Shown here in pieces: positions 12,330 to 24,223 of a DNA stretch of 64,000 bases. Both the position numbers and the translations under genes were made by a program. Location: the NCBI GenBank assembly GCA_050084515.1, contig CM114273.1, positions 24,738,001-24,802,000 on the forward strand, given 5' to 3'. Numbering within the stretch: the first letter of the stretch is position 1; each line of letters starts with the position of its first letter. The notes under the pieces are model-generated. The model was not told where the DNA came from. It saw only the letters and a list, made by a program, of their open reading frames with translations, and did not search any database. The DNA comes from Blasia pusilla. Lineage: Eukaryota > Marchantiophyta > Marchantiopsida > Blasiales.

Positions 12330-13990
12330 TAATATCACTTTAAAATAAAAGCATCCATAAAAAATACATTAATGATTAAAAAGAAAAATATTTTGTGATG
12401 TACCTAAATTCTATTTTGTTCCTTTTCTTAATAAATTTGTCAAGGATTATGCGATCTGAGAAAAATCTTATACAAATCTTTAATTGAATCCTCCCAATAT
12501 TCTCACTCATTCCTAAAATCCTCTATGCTCAAATGATGCCCTAAATAATCAATGTTTGTCTTGTCAGACTCATATTTGGAAGCTTCAAACATACAACTCA
12601 TTATCTAATATAATTTAAAAGATTTATCAGAGATGATTTCTACCCTTCTTTATGGTCTTATTTTAGACCAAGATATCATCTAAAATTACAATAACAAACT
12701 TATATAAATATGGATGGAAGATATCATCCATTAAGTGAGATCAAATGGCATGACTAGTCATGATAAGTATCCATACCTCATACCAAAAGCAGTCTCGGGT
12801 ACAACTTTATCCAAAAGTCAAATTTGGTTATAGTTGGTGCTCAAGTCGAACTTGGTGAACAACTTTTTTTTCCTTGTATTTCACCAAAAAAATCATCTAT
12901 TCTTGATAATGAATATTTGTCTTCAACGTTTGTTGACTCAATGCTCAATATTCAGTCAAAATTTTCTTGCTTCCATCCTTTTTTTTCACAAAGAGAATTT
13001 AGGCTCCTCATAACAAGATGCTTGGTTGGATGAAGCCTCTCTACAACATCTCCTCCACCTAGGACTTACGCTCTTCCAAATTCCTTGGGGCCTTGCATGG
13101 CAAGGTTGCATGGAAATGGACAAGTTTGAACTTGCCCAACGGGTCCTTTTCCCGGGGTTTTTACTACCCCGATGGCCCATGCGGGCTTGGAATGCGAGAA
13201 TAAGCGCAGACTCATATTAAGGGAGGCGGGCATGGATCGGCCCGTTCATAGCCCACATAAGGCTCGCATAGCTTGCATAAGTCCCGTAGGGCGAGCTACA
13301 AAACGGGTGGTACGAATAGACAAAGAATTTCTAGACTGGGTGCGTGTTGGTTGAGCCAAGGTTAGCATTGCAGGAGGGGCGGACTCAGATGCGAGCCGCG
13401 GGTACCTGAGCCCGCACAGACATGTCCGTCCTTAGGATTGAACAAGTCTGCGGATATAGAATTTGTCCGTATGCAATCTTGTTGCATGGTAGTGTGTTTG
13501 TTTTCTGGAAGAACATCAATCTTGTGATATATCCTTTGTTTGGGGATAATCATGATAGTAAGTCTTTGAGAAATACATATTTATACTCCTCCAATACTTC
13601 TCTCAACTCATTTGGTACCTCCAAACATTTTTTTGAACCACAAACATTTTTTATTAGACCAAGGAAACATACATTTTGATGTTTGATTGTACTTTTTCCT
13701 ACTACATATAGGGGTAGGGTTATAGCACTTGATCTAACTGTATATTTATAAAGCTTCCACCGTAAGGTCTTCACAATCTCCAATCTTCCTCTTGAATGTT
13801 CTATTCCATCCAAGGCTTTTACAAGATAACATTGTACCGTGCAAAGTGAATAACCTTCAACTCCAACTTTTCATGATACTTTTCTATCATCAACCATATG
13901 TTTCAAGGCAACTTTGGAATCCTTTTTATTTGCCCATTTAGAAATTCTACGTCTTCATTTTGATCCCTTTCTATAGCTAAGTTCAACTTC
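12330..13990 (-). mobile_element. Second Ty3/gypsy lineage: RT fragment (minus), interrupted
   Basis: Minus-strand pol remnant of an ordinary plant gypsy type, distinct from the methyltransferase family. The pre-RT linker at 13813-13550 reads VPNELREVLEEYKYVFLKDL. It continues as YHKIDVLPENK near 13530. After an inserted block at about 13080-13440 the RT palm follows in broken frames: LFVKKKDGS near 12985, TKFD near 12850, and the catalytic box as VILDDILV near 12675, preceded by DIFHPYLYKF. Several frameshifts and stops are present, and no RNase H, integrase or LTR was recognised. Below about 12500 the sequence is A/T-rich with no readable frame. Confidence 0.65.
13080..13440. repeat. GC-rich dispersed repeat inserted in gypsy RT
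   Basis: A GC-rich block splits the minus-strand gypsy pol frame. It resembles, in inverted orientation, 54230-54420 (shared tracts around ATATTAAGGGAGGCGGGC and CCCACATAAGGC), and it is similar in style to 29890-30190. No coding content is evident. It is probably an LTR or non-autonomous element fragment. Confidence 0.5.
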
Positions 13991-15190
13991 ATAGTTATGC
14001 CTCGCAAAAGGAATTTTTTTGTAGGCACCAAGATGAATCAACACTCTTACTTCGGATCTTTCTACTTCCCTATTTATGACAACCAGACGAGTTTCTACTT
14101 TGTTGAAACCATTCACTTTCACAAATTTGTGTCGATCCTTGCCTTATCTCCTTTTTGTAAGACGAGTAAAACGGGAAAGAGAGGTTAAGGACGGTTAGTG
14201 TTTCCTCAACGTTCCCCTTTTTTGTACTCTTTATATCCATCTTCAAGATGATTCAGAGCGAAATAATATGGCATACGTCTCAACATAAGAAGAGTTTACA
14301 AAACTAATAATGTAAAAAAATATTCAAACCATATACACAAAATATAAATTCTTGATGCTCATATCCAAGAGGTTGTATAATATAGATATCTTCATGTGTA
14401 TCCATTAGTGAGGAAGGTGTTCTTGACATCTATATAATGGAACTTGATATTTTAACTAATGAGAAGGATAGAAATTGTCCTCGCACTCATGATTTTTGAA
14501 ATGTAAGTCTACTTTTGTTGTTATGGGTGAGAATTGAGACCTTCTCCCCTTCAAACATGCATGAACCGTGGAGCTCAAAACTAGATTATACTATTGTATT
14601 TGACATCATTTTCAAGCCTCAACCGAAATCTCACTCATCAACTATTTGTGTGTAAACGACAATGATTACGATTTCAAAATAAATGAAAACTATCAAGTAA
14701 ATGAATGGTTTTCTTTAATTTTCATCTACCTACGAATCGGAGGATTTCTTTTCACGGTGTTCATCCTAGCTTTTCCTAGCTCACACATGGGTGAGGAAAC
14801 TCACCATTGCTCTCAAATAAAAGAAAGCAAATTCTCCTAAATTTTCCTTCCCTTCATCCTCATTGTTAACACAAGAGTACCTCCCATGGTGACACGTGGC
14901 CTTGATAATACCCTCCCTTTATGACAGGCCTATCTAAAGAAACATTTGTGATCCTCCATGTGACACCTCCCTTAGTTGACACGTAGCATTATTAATACCC
15001 TCCCTTTATGACACGTCTATCTAAAAGATAGATTTGTGATCCTCCAATATGGAAAACCAAAGGAAAATTACTAAAGAAGGCCTGATGGGAACTTACTAAT
15101 TTATTTGTATGTTTGTTTTATCTACTCTTCCACTTTGAATTAGTACACTCTCTCGTCCTCTAGGTCAATAGAGAGGATTGAGGTGGAGTG
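13991..15190. other. A/T-rich region without a gene; one ~115-bp direct duplication
   Basis: No coding frame supported. At 14880-15050 there are two adjacent ~115-bp near-copies, each containing ATACCCTCCCTTTATGACA, CTATCTAAA and TTTGTGATCCTCCA with a CACGT-like box (TGACACGTGG, TGACACGTAG). They may derive from short Helitron-like elements similar to that at 24018. Confidence 0.5.
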
Positions 15191-15199
15191 GAGGGTCAC

Positions 15200-15665
15200 A
15201 TGAGACGTGAAGTGGTGAGTGAACATGAGAACAATGGAGTGACCGATGGGTTTGAGAAATACACGATTTGCTGGTCAAAAAACAAATGCTGGAACGCATA
15301 GGAAGTTAAAGGGAAGGCGGGGGGGGGGGGGGCGAAGAGAGTGGATGGATCGATGGGTTGAGGGTGAAGAGAGTCGGGGAACATGAGAGGGAGTGGAGGG
15401 ATCGATGGGTTTAAGGCGAAGAGAGTCCGGGAACATGAGAGGGAGTGGAGTGAGTGATCGATGGGTTTAGGGTGAAGAGAGTCCCGGAGCATGAGAGGGG
15501 AGTGGAGGGATCGATAGGTTTAGGGTGAAAAGATTCCCGGAGCATGAGAGGGAGTGGAGTGATCGATGGGTTTAAGGCGACGAGAGTCCCGGAGCACGAG
15601 AGGAGAGGAGTGGAGTGATCGATGGGTTTCCGGTGAAGAGAGTCGGGGAACATGAGAGAATGGAT
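15200..15665. repeat. Minisatellite, unit about 52-58 bp
   Basis: Head-to-tail imperfect units of the form AACATGAGAGGGAGTGGAG.GATCGATGGGTTTAGGGTGAAGAGAGTC.GGG, at least six between 15340 and 15660 and a more diverged pair before that. A 15-G run lies at about 15320. Long minus-strand frames through here (translations rich in S-L-H-P-K-P-I-D) are repeat products, not genes. Some units contain TTTAGGG, but not as a telomere-like array. Confidence 0.85.
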
Positions 15666-16545
15666 AGATAGATAGATTGGTGTTGGCCTCGCCATCCAAA
15701 TAGGGAGGGAGTGAATGGAAAGGGAGGAGTCTGATAGAGTCTCGGGTATTCTGCGAACGGCAGCGCCTGGAAGGAGAGGAGGTCAGATCGAAGGGGAAGA
15801 TCGCGCCTGACAGTGGATGAGGATCTGGTGGTGTTGCATCGAATTGAAGGCACCTGCACAGGCCGTGAGAGTGCGAGTGAGATCCACCGTCTCCGAGCGA
15901 ACACGATCCCCGATCGATCCGAGAGATGCAACAGGTGAAAGATGTTGGTGGCACGACCAAGAGACCAAACAGCGCGATTGGCGTGTTGAGGGGATGCAGA
16001 GAACAGCATGAAGGGAAGCCACACGTCCATCGCATTTGACAGACAGCAAGCCACACGCTCTGCGTTACTGCTCAGTGTACAGGGGAGACGCAGCATTCAG
16101 TGCAGAGATATAATCCCACGAAGGCAGGCCGTCAGAGAAATCGTGGAGCAAAACACTCGGTGGTACTCCTGAGAGTGTGTTCAAAATGTTACAAATGAAG
16201 AGATTAAACCGAGTCAAGAGTTTGTACACAAATATTATTCGGAGTTGACCCATCTCAGCTATTCACAATTATCAATGGTCCGGCTGGCCTATCAAAAAAG
16301 AACCTGTTCGCTAAGAGACAGCGTTCTACTTGCTTTCATTGTTCACGGTTCGGAAACGGTGTGTCCAAGGTGGTCGGTCATGAGATCACTTCACAACTCG
16401 GGGTCCACAATCGAAGCTCTTATTGCAATTCGCTGCTAATGATGTCATGAATGTATTGATGAAGACAATTCGAGAAAGACAATCTAACGCTTACGAGAAA
16501 ACTAATAAAAAATAGAGACCTGTCTCAAGGTGACTGAATCCGCTT
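15666..16545. other. 3' flank of the epimerase gene; no gene recognised
   Basis: Moderately GC-rich non-repetitive sequence with overlapping open frames on the minus strand (15520-16096) that have no recognisable domain and partly run into the minisatellite. It probably includes the 3' UTR of the epimerase. No poly(A) signal could be assigned. Confidence 0.5.
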
Positions 16546-17862
16546 TCACAGTGTTCTCCGGCTACCAGACACTCCATAGTAGTTTTGGTACCACTTCACG
16601 AACTTTTTCAGACCCGTCGTGAGGTCCGTGGTGGGGTTGTAACCGAGTTCTGTTCGTGCGAGGGTTACATTCGCGTGCGTGAATGGCACATCACCGTTCC
16701 GAGGCATCTTTACTACATCTTTCTTGGCCTTGAGCTTGAGTTGTTTTTCGAGGATGCTCACCAAAGTTGGCACCGTTACAGGCGATGTGTTCCCCAGGTT
16801 GAAGATCCGAAACTGTGCTTTACCCCTCTTTTTCCCACCGCTACCTGTACTCTTCTCGGCCGTGTCCAAGGATGCAACACACCCCTTGACAATGTCATCG
16901 ATGTAGGTGAAGTCCCTCGCAAGGTCTACCTTATTTGCTCCTTGATATATAGTAATGGGCTTGCCTCGCAGAATGTCACGAGTGAAGGAAAAGTAGGCCA
17001 TATCCGGCCTACCCCAAGGCCCGTATACGGTGAAGAAACGCAAACCTGTGATGGAAAGCCCGTGGATATGGTTGTATGTATGGGCGAACTCCTCACCGGC
17101 CTTCTTGGTGGCAGCGTAGAGACTTGCTGGTTGATCCGTTCTGTCTGTCTCCGAGAACGGGACATGCGTATTTAAACCGTACACAGAGCTCGACGATGCC
17201 CACACCATGGCAGGTTGGGGATTTGCTTTCACACACGCCTCCAACAAGGTCACAAGGCCCGCAATATTGCTGTGGACGTACGAACCTGGATTCTCCAACG
17301 CATAACGAACCCCAGCCTGAGCTGCTAGATGCATCACGTGAGTGAACGGAATCATGTCAAAAAGCTTCCTCAAAAGGGCTGCGTCATTGATGTCCCCTTC
17401 AATAACAAAAATGCCCTGCTTTTCGAGAAGAGCTTGACGTGCGCGCTTGAGAGAGGGATCGTAGTAGTTGTTGAAGTTGTCGAGTCCAACAAGACCATCC
17501 CCTCGTTTCTTTAAAGCTAGAGACACATGACTGCCGACAAACCCAGCAGCACCAGTCACCAAAACTACCAGACCATCCTCGCGCTTGGCATGACACGATT
17601 GACGAACTCTCCTCTGCCACACGAGATCGCCCCACTTGGCCTGAACGGGACCAACAAATCCATCTCCAAAATTCCAATCGCCTGAAGTATTTAGTCGCAT
17701 TAAGAACACAAAGGCTGTCAACATGAAAAGTCCTACAGAAAATCCAAAGAGTCTGGCAGAAGAAGAGCCATGCCAACGACTCACCACCCGCCCAAAATAA
17801 TTACTCCGCTCCATCTTCACTTTCCCAGGTGTTGAAGGGAAGTTATCTTGATGTTGATTCAT
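16546..17862 (-). CDS. GAE: UDP-glucuronate 4-epimerase (GAE), Golgi type II membrane protein
   Basis: Converts UDP-glucuronic acid to UDP-galacturonic acid, the precursor of pectin, in the Golgi. The reading frame is uninterrupted, as is usual for plant GAE genes. The chosen start at 17862 gives 438 residues, a normal family length, and an N-terminus MNQHQDNFPSTPGKVKME that matches the conserved GAE start. The frame stays open upstream to 18069, adding 69 unconserved residues, and ATGs at 17865 and 17877 are close alternatives. Visible: a membrane anchor at residues 38-55 (LFGFSVGLFMLTAFVFLM), the Rossmann NAD-binding motif GAAGFVG at 104-110, DNFNNYYDPSLKRARQALL, the Ser-rich active-site strand ASSSSVYG at 222-229, catalytic Tyr249 and Lys253 in YAATK, FFTVYGPWGRPDMAYF, the STGSGGKKRG loop, and a C-terminal GYNPTTDL.TGLKKFVKWY. 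The stop is at 16548-16546. All key residues are intact, so the gene is probably functional. Confidence 0.97.
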   Translation of the reverse strand: MNQHQDNFPSTPGKVKMERSNYFGRVVSRWHGSSSARLFGFSVGLFMLTAFVFLMRLNTSGDWNFGDGFVGPVQAKWGDLVWQRRVRQSCHAKREDGLVVLVTGAAGFVGSHVSLALKKRGDGLVGLDNFNNYYDPSLKRARQALLEKQGIFVIEGDINDAALLRKLFDMIPFTHVMHLAAQAGVRYALENPGSYVHSNIAGLVTLLEACVKANPQPAMVWASSSSVYGLNTHVPFSETDRTDQPASLYAATKKAGEEFAHTYNHIHGLSITGLRFFTVYGPWGRPDMAYFSFTRDILRGKPITIYQGANKVDLARDFTYIDDIVKGCVASLDTAEKSTGSGGKKRGKAQFRIFNLGNTSPVTVPTLVSILEKQLKLKAKKDVVKMPRNGDVPFTHANVTLARTELGYNPTTDLTTGLKKFVKWYQNYYGVSGSRRTL

Positions 17863-19320
17863 CATGGCCTGGGGCATCTTAATGGGAGGATATCTGGCGG
17901 TCAGGTTGTCTGTCAACCTGTGTACATTTCCAGAAGGTTTCAAGTCGGACTCCACTCCTTCACACCGAGCAATCGGAGACGGCTTTAGGGTACAAAAATC
18001 CAGCACGTCAAGCGCTTTATCACACAAAATGAAATTCGTCTCTGGTCGCATATAACTCACATGGCACACAGCAACTGCGCATCACAATCCGGAAAGCAAC
18101 AGTTAGTTAGACAGGAAACATAATTAACTCCAAAGATGATCTCGGGGGTCCAAAAAACAGGTGAGCTTCCAATGCATGACTCCAATCGCCTTTGGTCACT
18201 TTCACATGTTCTGTACTAGTCATATCTTCGAGGAGTTCAACCATGTTTGATCCACCACTCGGGGCCCTCCGGTCATGGTGAGAGGGACAGGTTCCAGTCC
18301 CAAAGAATTGTCAAATGCTAAGGTGCATATACCCACGATCATCCGTTCCGGAGAGAAATGCCCCAGAGTTGAGTTACCTAAAAGACTGGTCGGTGTCACT
18401 GCACGTGGGGACCGAGACCAAGCCTGACTTAACATGAAAACTTTGGTGGTTCAAAATTCTTCTGTAGATGAATACCAAGGACCCATTCCAATACCATCAC
18501 GGATAGAACCTGAAAGTCAACCCAAAACTGTAATTACGAAAAAAAACCCTTCCAGCGATGTGACATTGATGAAAAAGATCATCAGAGAATGTCAAGAAGC
18601 AACTCTTCTCACCGTATGGAATTCCGTCCACACGTCAAGAAACTCACATCGCAAACGGTGTAGATTATAGAGCTGATAAAGTAGATCCGAGTGTTAAATA
18701 CGAGTTCGTCCCCTGTCTTGACACTGTTACGAAATAATTGGGTCATCGGGACCATTCCTCTGAAAAAACCTGTCGTCGCCAAGCCTCTGCCTTTGCAGCA
18801 TCAATTTGGGGAGAAGACAGAGATGAAGAACCTCCAGAAACCTGTTTAAGCTGAGATGTCGCGGCAATCTTTCTTCAGAATGACAGTAAACGGATCCAAC
18901 AACTCACGAAGGATTGATTTAAGGCAGTGACGATGTTCCACCACCTTCATCAAATCAAAACTTTCAAGTCACAACTACATGGATCGGTCGGTAAAATCAA
19001 CCCAGCGCATAGGGAGAAGCTCCGGCACCGTCAAATTAATGCGCGGTGTCTATGGTCGCAATGCTACGACGGCCACCACGTAAACGAGTACAGTCTCTCT
19101 AGTCCCACTCAATGTCCCAAGGTTCAGCTATGGAAAGAGTGTACATTTGGGGTTCTGACTTGGGTAAGATTGCTTGTGCCGAATGAGCTTCTTGGTTGAC
19201 ACCTAAAATCTCCGCACTGTCCTTGGTGAGCACTACAAATGTGTGCGATTCTTCTCCATCCCTACCATATCGTGCTTTCTCCACCTCTTCTATCCCCGCG
19301 CTGACGCTTTCCAAACCAGC
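17863..19320. other. Upstream region / 5' UTR side of GAE
   Basis: No second gene recognised. The first 207 bp upstream are open in the GAE frame and include in-frame ATGs at 18069 and 18051, which may be upstream starts or 5' UTR. The remainder has only short frames without domains. Confidence 0.5.
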
Positions 19321-19325
19321 GCGTG

Positions 19326-19326
<1 letters not shown>

Positions 19327-19388
<62 letters not shown>

Positions 19389-19390
19389 GC
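19327..19390. repeat. Compound microsatellite (TC)n(AC)n
   Basis: About 14 TC/CT dinucleotides followed by about 16 AC dinucleotides with two CACG interruptions at the end. It lies about 1.5 kb upstream of GAE. Confidence 0.95.
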
Positions 19391-21780
19391 ACACGCACCC
19401 CTTCCTCGCGACACTTCTCGATGCTCTAAGTTTGGAGTAAAGAGCTGGGATTAATTCCACAATCGAAGCAACGTCGGAAGTTTGTGCACAAAAAGTGCCG
19501 CCAATTCCCGTTGCCCTGAGAGATCGAGAATCCCATTTGTTCTGGAGGGATTCCGAGCTGCTAAATCAGATGCTAGATGGTGCCATTCAACTTCTCCCAG
19601 GATGAAACTGGCACCCAGCCACTTCTCCCATGAGCTCGGGCAGCGATGCACTTGGGAAGACTCGACTGGCATGTGGTGCTGACCCAGTGCTAGTCAACAA
19701 AAGCGCTAAAATGGTGCGATTGGACCTGTAACGGGACGACACTCGTGCTGAACTTGCACAGTGCCATTTCTCCATGAGACTAGGACACCGATGCAATTAA
19801 AGATAGAGAGTATTAGCATGTGGACATGCGCCTAGCATACTTAAGAGGGGAGAGATCACGACCGGATACATCTACACAAAATAGTGCGACAGTTCGATTC
19901 ACGCTCTGCATATTCCCCAATAAATCATACTAAACTCCTGCAGCTGCATGCCTCGGGCTTCTAGATGATGATTTGAGCTTGAGATTGAAAATGAGAGCTT
20001 GTAAGCACAGGCAGGAACAGTTAACATAAGAAAGAGACAGAGCTCATGTGTAGAGGAGGAAAGTTGACAATTGACGAACCTGGTGATCTACACGCCTCGG
20101 GCCGTAATAAAAATGGAAATCTTCAAGAAATGAAACATGGCGCCGATCTGTTCCCTGGAAATTGCGATACACTCGAACGTACGATCGTTCAAAGAGTATC
20201 CAGTCGCGAAATGGCCGATTGCCTTGATCTGATGAAAGGAGGACTCTCCTGATACGATTGTAGGCCAAACCTAGAAAAAATCCCGGAGCTGCCCTAAATA
20301 CTCGACGCGAAGACACGAAGTGGCAAGCGCGTGGTAGACTTCTTCTTCAAGTTCTCTGAGAGACCCGCTCTTTGCAACTCAATCGATTCGCCTATGTCGG
20401 TCAAAGAGAAACAGGTCGCGAAAAAAAGACATCCGATCGTAAATCTTTAGATTTCCTCGTAGTTTCGGCCGCGGACGACCGAGACTACTAGCACCGAGAC
20501 TCCCGATACAACTGCAACTGTGCGCGTATTTCCGTCTGTTGAGGAGAAGATATTCTCGTCAACCGGTGGCAAAGAACACAAGGAGCCAGGACTAATCACG
20601 AGCCTGGGAAAGCGGCACTAGGAGTTCCTCGCTCACGGCACCACGCGGGAAACCGAGTCTGTGCATCTAGATCCGAGGGCGAAACCCAGGGGTATAAACA
20701 AACAGGAGAGAACTTGCCCAAGCAAAACACCACCGGACGACGAATCGCACAGACAGCCCTTCGAAGATCACACGGGCTCCAGGCCGAGGTATATATATAA
20801 ATCCGGCGTCACCGATCTCCCGAGACCGACGCAGAGGAGGAAATCCGCGAACCAAAGTCCTCCCGAGAACGACGCCCGTTCCGTGTTCCCACGCCACGGC
20901 CTTGCGAACTCGCTCACCTAGCTGGGTTTTAGCAAGTCGCGTAAGTGGAATCCCACGCAGATGCTTTACCACCTAATCATAAATGCCACCTACTGATCTT
21001 CCGATTCCCCGACATCCATCCTCCACGAGCCGATATAGCTCCTCCTCCCTCCCTCCCTCCCTCCATCCATCGATCTATCCATCCATCCATCCAACAATCA
21101 ATCGGCACCGACGAAAATATGAAAACTGGAACACACGTCTCAGACGAAGGGAGAATCTGTACCGTTCAGTCCGCTCGAACATGCCCAATATTACGCAGCA
21201 AAATCGCCGAAAAATCACCGGTCGCCGCTCGCTCGGGCAGTGTAAAGCGCCCCCGCGCACGCTGCGTGCGGGCGGGCTAGATCCGCCAGCAAATAATCCG
21301 ACCCGGCGCACTGTTGACCCCTCCCCTCCGCCTCGCGCCAGACTAGGCGTAGGAAGAGGAAGCATTACCGGGCGCGTGAACGAAAGTGGTCTCCGGCCAG
21401 GGGGCGCCTGGATTTCCCGACGTCGTCGGTCTTTCCCCGACACTCGATGGGGTCTGATCGGGAATTCCCAGACCTGCCGGTTTTTCCCATTTTTCACAAA
21501 GAAACTGCACTTCCCGGGTCGGGGTTCGCCCGGGATTTTGCTTTTCTGATCGGAAATTCTCGGATGCTAGCGGCTGGCGTTACGACGGACGCCGGTTCCA
21601 GGCGCCCGTGGTCCCCGGCCCCGGCCTGCGGACGATTCTCCTTGGAGGACGACGAGGAGAGGAGGAGCACACTTCCAGGGCAGCCGTTGCTGCGCTGGTA
21701 TCTCCCTGCCAAGTGTCAGGACTTCTCACAAAAAGCGGGCTCCTTCACCGCAGCCATGCCCCACGAGCACTTCCTATAGG
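19391..21780. other. GC- and CpG-rich region without a recognised gene
   Basis: From about 20000 to 21780 base composition shifts to GC-rich with many CpG, and open frames appear on both strands (for example 20983-21549 plus and 21075-21497 minus) without recognisable domains. A tetranucleotide run (CTCC)n then (ATCC)n lies at about 21045-21092. It could be a promoter/5' exon region of a neighbouring gene or a distal GAE promoter. I see nothing decisive. Confidence 0.45.
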
Positions 21781-23220
21781 TCGCCAATAAGGCTTACTTA
21801 GTAATAATTTATTGATAAACTATGCTTTTGCGTTCGGGCTGCGGCTCGCTCGCTGCACTTTCGACTTCTCAGACGCCGATTCACTTTTAATTTAAAACGT
21901 CGCGAATCCCGTTAACGGATTCCTCCCTCGGAGCTAACTAATCTATCATATTCGATCAATCACGGGTCGGGACTCTTCCCGGGATTAATCGAAGCCTTGT
22001 GTAATGAATGGATGGAAAGATGTTCACGAGTCCCTCAGATTTATAATGATATTTATTTAGCATGTATGTCTCGTCAAACCGATTTATTGCATTCATGTTT
22101 TATCACGCTATCACCAAGTTTTATTGCATTAATGTCTTATCATGTTTGAAGAAACATGAAAAACCCAATTACACATGATGCACCGTTGAAGATATTACGA
22201 TTTGGAAGTAGACATCTTGGGGAGTGGGTTTTGGTGGGGGGGCCTGGCTCGTAAGTTTTGCAACAAATTACCTCCCTCCCATTCCCCTAAACCATGCACT
22301 AGGGGAAAAAAAACAAAACATTCCACATTTTCATGCCATGCTTTCGCATCAGTGTAAGACGATCTATTGGCCCGAACTGTTCAAATATTCGAAAATATTT
22401 GAAGACTTTTTCACACAAATTAACAAATAAATTAAATGATAAAAAACCGATACGAATCATGAAAATTTAATTAAAAAAACACACACGCACGCGCGCAAAA
22501 TATCTCGGGGCTCGTCCGTTTTGGAAATGTGATGCGCTTAAATTTCCTTGCCCACTGAACTCGGGGCCAGACTTAGTCGCGTCAATTGGTAATCTCGGCG
22601 CACATGGAGGAACGTCCCCCACAAGAGCTTAAACCAGGCACTAAACAACGGAAAGTTCCGCCCAACGTCGCTAAGGAGACTCCCGATTTGGCGGCAGTTA
22701 ACATTCCGTTGTCGCCGGAGACTCTTTCAACTAACCCAGCCTGTACCATGGTTAATGGGAGCAGTCTCGACGTGGTCACGGTGACTCGGACACCGTTCAA
22801 CCACTCGTTCACTTGACCTTCTCTGTTTCCGTTCGGTCCCCGGATGTTCCCATTTGACCGGTTACGTCGTCCGTCAGAGCGTCGCTGTAGACATCGACCT
22901 TACTACCCAAATTTAACCCTCAGGTTTTCTAATTCGAAGTTAGGTTAGTTAATTTGGATCCCAAAGTATGTTTTGAATTTTATAAACTCTTCGAGGTTAG
23001 GAAAACATGAATATCGGGGACTACACGCCTTATGTTTGGGGTTGGGAGAATGCAGTCGGGAGTAACACGGAGAGAAAATCATAGTCTATTCTATTTGGTA
23101 TTAATCGTATTAACGAGAGCATGAATACTAATACTAACACCGTGGAGAACCCCTCAAAACAACTTGCATTTTGAGTTGATTATTGTAGGGGCTGTAATAA
23201 ATCAAGGATAAATATTTTAT
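21781..23220. other. Intergenic, no feature identified
   Basis: Returns to A/T-rich sequence. The only notable points are a short purine-pyrimidine run ACACACACGCACGCGCGC near 22480 and a pair of fully overlapping 76-residue open frames at 22582-22816 on opposite strands, with no domain. Confidence 0.4.
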
Positions 23221-23244
23221 GTTCTCTTTACCATTCTCCAAGAG

Positions 23245-23395
23245 ACTATACCACAATGGGCAACCCCTCCCACCCAATAGCAAGTTGTATGATCAAATCC
23301 TGGTGGGATGTTCGCTTTTGCCCAAGTGTCCCTCCCCGCTTAACTAGACTCTCACCCTTCATGGCCTAACCCGAAGATGAATAGGCGCAGGCGCG
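23245..23395 (+). repeat. tRNA-derived SINE, copy 1
   Basis: A-box-like TACCACAATGGGC at 23249-23261 and a B-box-like GATCAAATCCTGG at 23291-23303 lie about 30 bp apart. They are followed by a tail conserved with the minus-strand copy near 33519-33661 (TTTTGCCCAAGTGTCCCTC, then AACCCGAAGATGAATAGGC). This is the layout of an internal pol III promoter in a tRNA-derived SINE. This copy is more diverged than the second. Confidence 0.6.
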
Positions 23396-23407
23396 AGGGA
23401 TTTGACC

Positions 23408-23715
23408 CATTTTATTTTAGCCTTGTTTCCATTTCTACCAAAGATCGAAGCTACTCTATTTAAGTTGTCTTTCCATTTCTACCCAGAATATAGCCCACTC
23501 TACTTTAGCCGAGTCTCCAATTATACCCAAGGTTGAGCCCATTCTACTTTAGTAGTGTCTCCATTTTGACCCCCGAGATTGAGCCCGCTATATTTAAAAA
23601 TTATCTCCATTTCTACCGAAGATTCAATCCATTCTATTTCAACCTAATCTCTATTTCAACCCAAGAATTAAACAACTCTATCTTAGTTGTGACTTCAATC
23701 TTAGCATCCACTCTT
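23408..23715. repeat. Minisatellite, unit about 45 bp
   Basis: Six to seven diverged tandem units, each built as ATTCTACTTTAG - variable - TCTCCATTTCTACCCAAG - AT(T/C)GAGCCC. It directly follows SINE copy 1. Confidence 0.75.
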
Positions 23716-24017
23716 GTATGTGATCCCTTGTGGTTGCATGCAATCTCTACTATTATTTAAGGAGCATTTCTAAAATGACAATAACTTAAGAAATAAACAC
23801 GTATCTTTTTGAGTTTAGGAATTTATGACACGTGATTTTTTTTCTTAGCATGGGCGTGTGTATAGTATATATATGTGTAATTACATTAAGTTACACGATT
23901 GTACATTGCACAGTCCCTCACTGGTCATAACTAGTCGCTACAAATGGGCAAACAAGGAGCACCCTTGTAGAGACTCTCTTTATAATAGTTAACTTATTGG
24001 GTGTTAATTTGTACATA

Positions 24018-24223
24018 TCTATATTATTAAGGGAATATTACTTCCCATAGTGACACCCATATGATTGATATGTTGCATCTACCATGCCCTCATATGATGA
24101 CACTTGGAAAATTTGAGTAAAAGTTTTTAACACTCTCATAGTGGCATCTATTCAAGCTTATTAAGAGTTTTTTTGCACTTGATTTAATTTTTATGTCGTG
24201 CATGGGCAAGGTTACCTTACTAG
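24018..24223 (+). mobile_element. Short non-autonomous Helitron (206 bp)
   Basis: Begins TCTATATTATTAAGGG immediately after an A and ends CTAG immediately before a T, the classic Helitron A^T insertion with 5' TC and 3' CTRR. A GC-rich hairpin-like CGTGCATGGGCA lies just upstream of TTACCTTACTAG. It shares both termini with elements at 27105 and 42440. Confidence 0.75.

Noticed and set aside
15440-15540. Telomere-like TTTAGGG within the minisatellite
   Set aside because: Occurs singly within a longer unit, not as tandem heptamers.
15520-16096. Long minus-strand open frames of 174-178 residues
   Set aside because: They run through the minisatellite and have no domain. Repeat-driven openness explains them.
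20983-21549. 188-residue frame in the GC-rich region
   Set aside because: GC-rich sequence has few stops. Composition is Pro/Arg/Ser-rich with no recognisable motif.
22582-22816. Two perfectly overlapping 76-residue frames on opposite strands
   Set aside because: No domain, no conserved context, and antiparallel openness is expected from codon symmetry.
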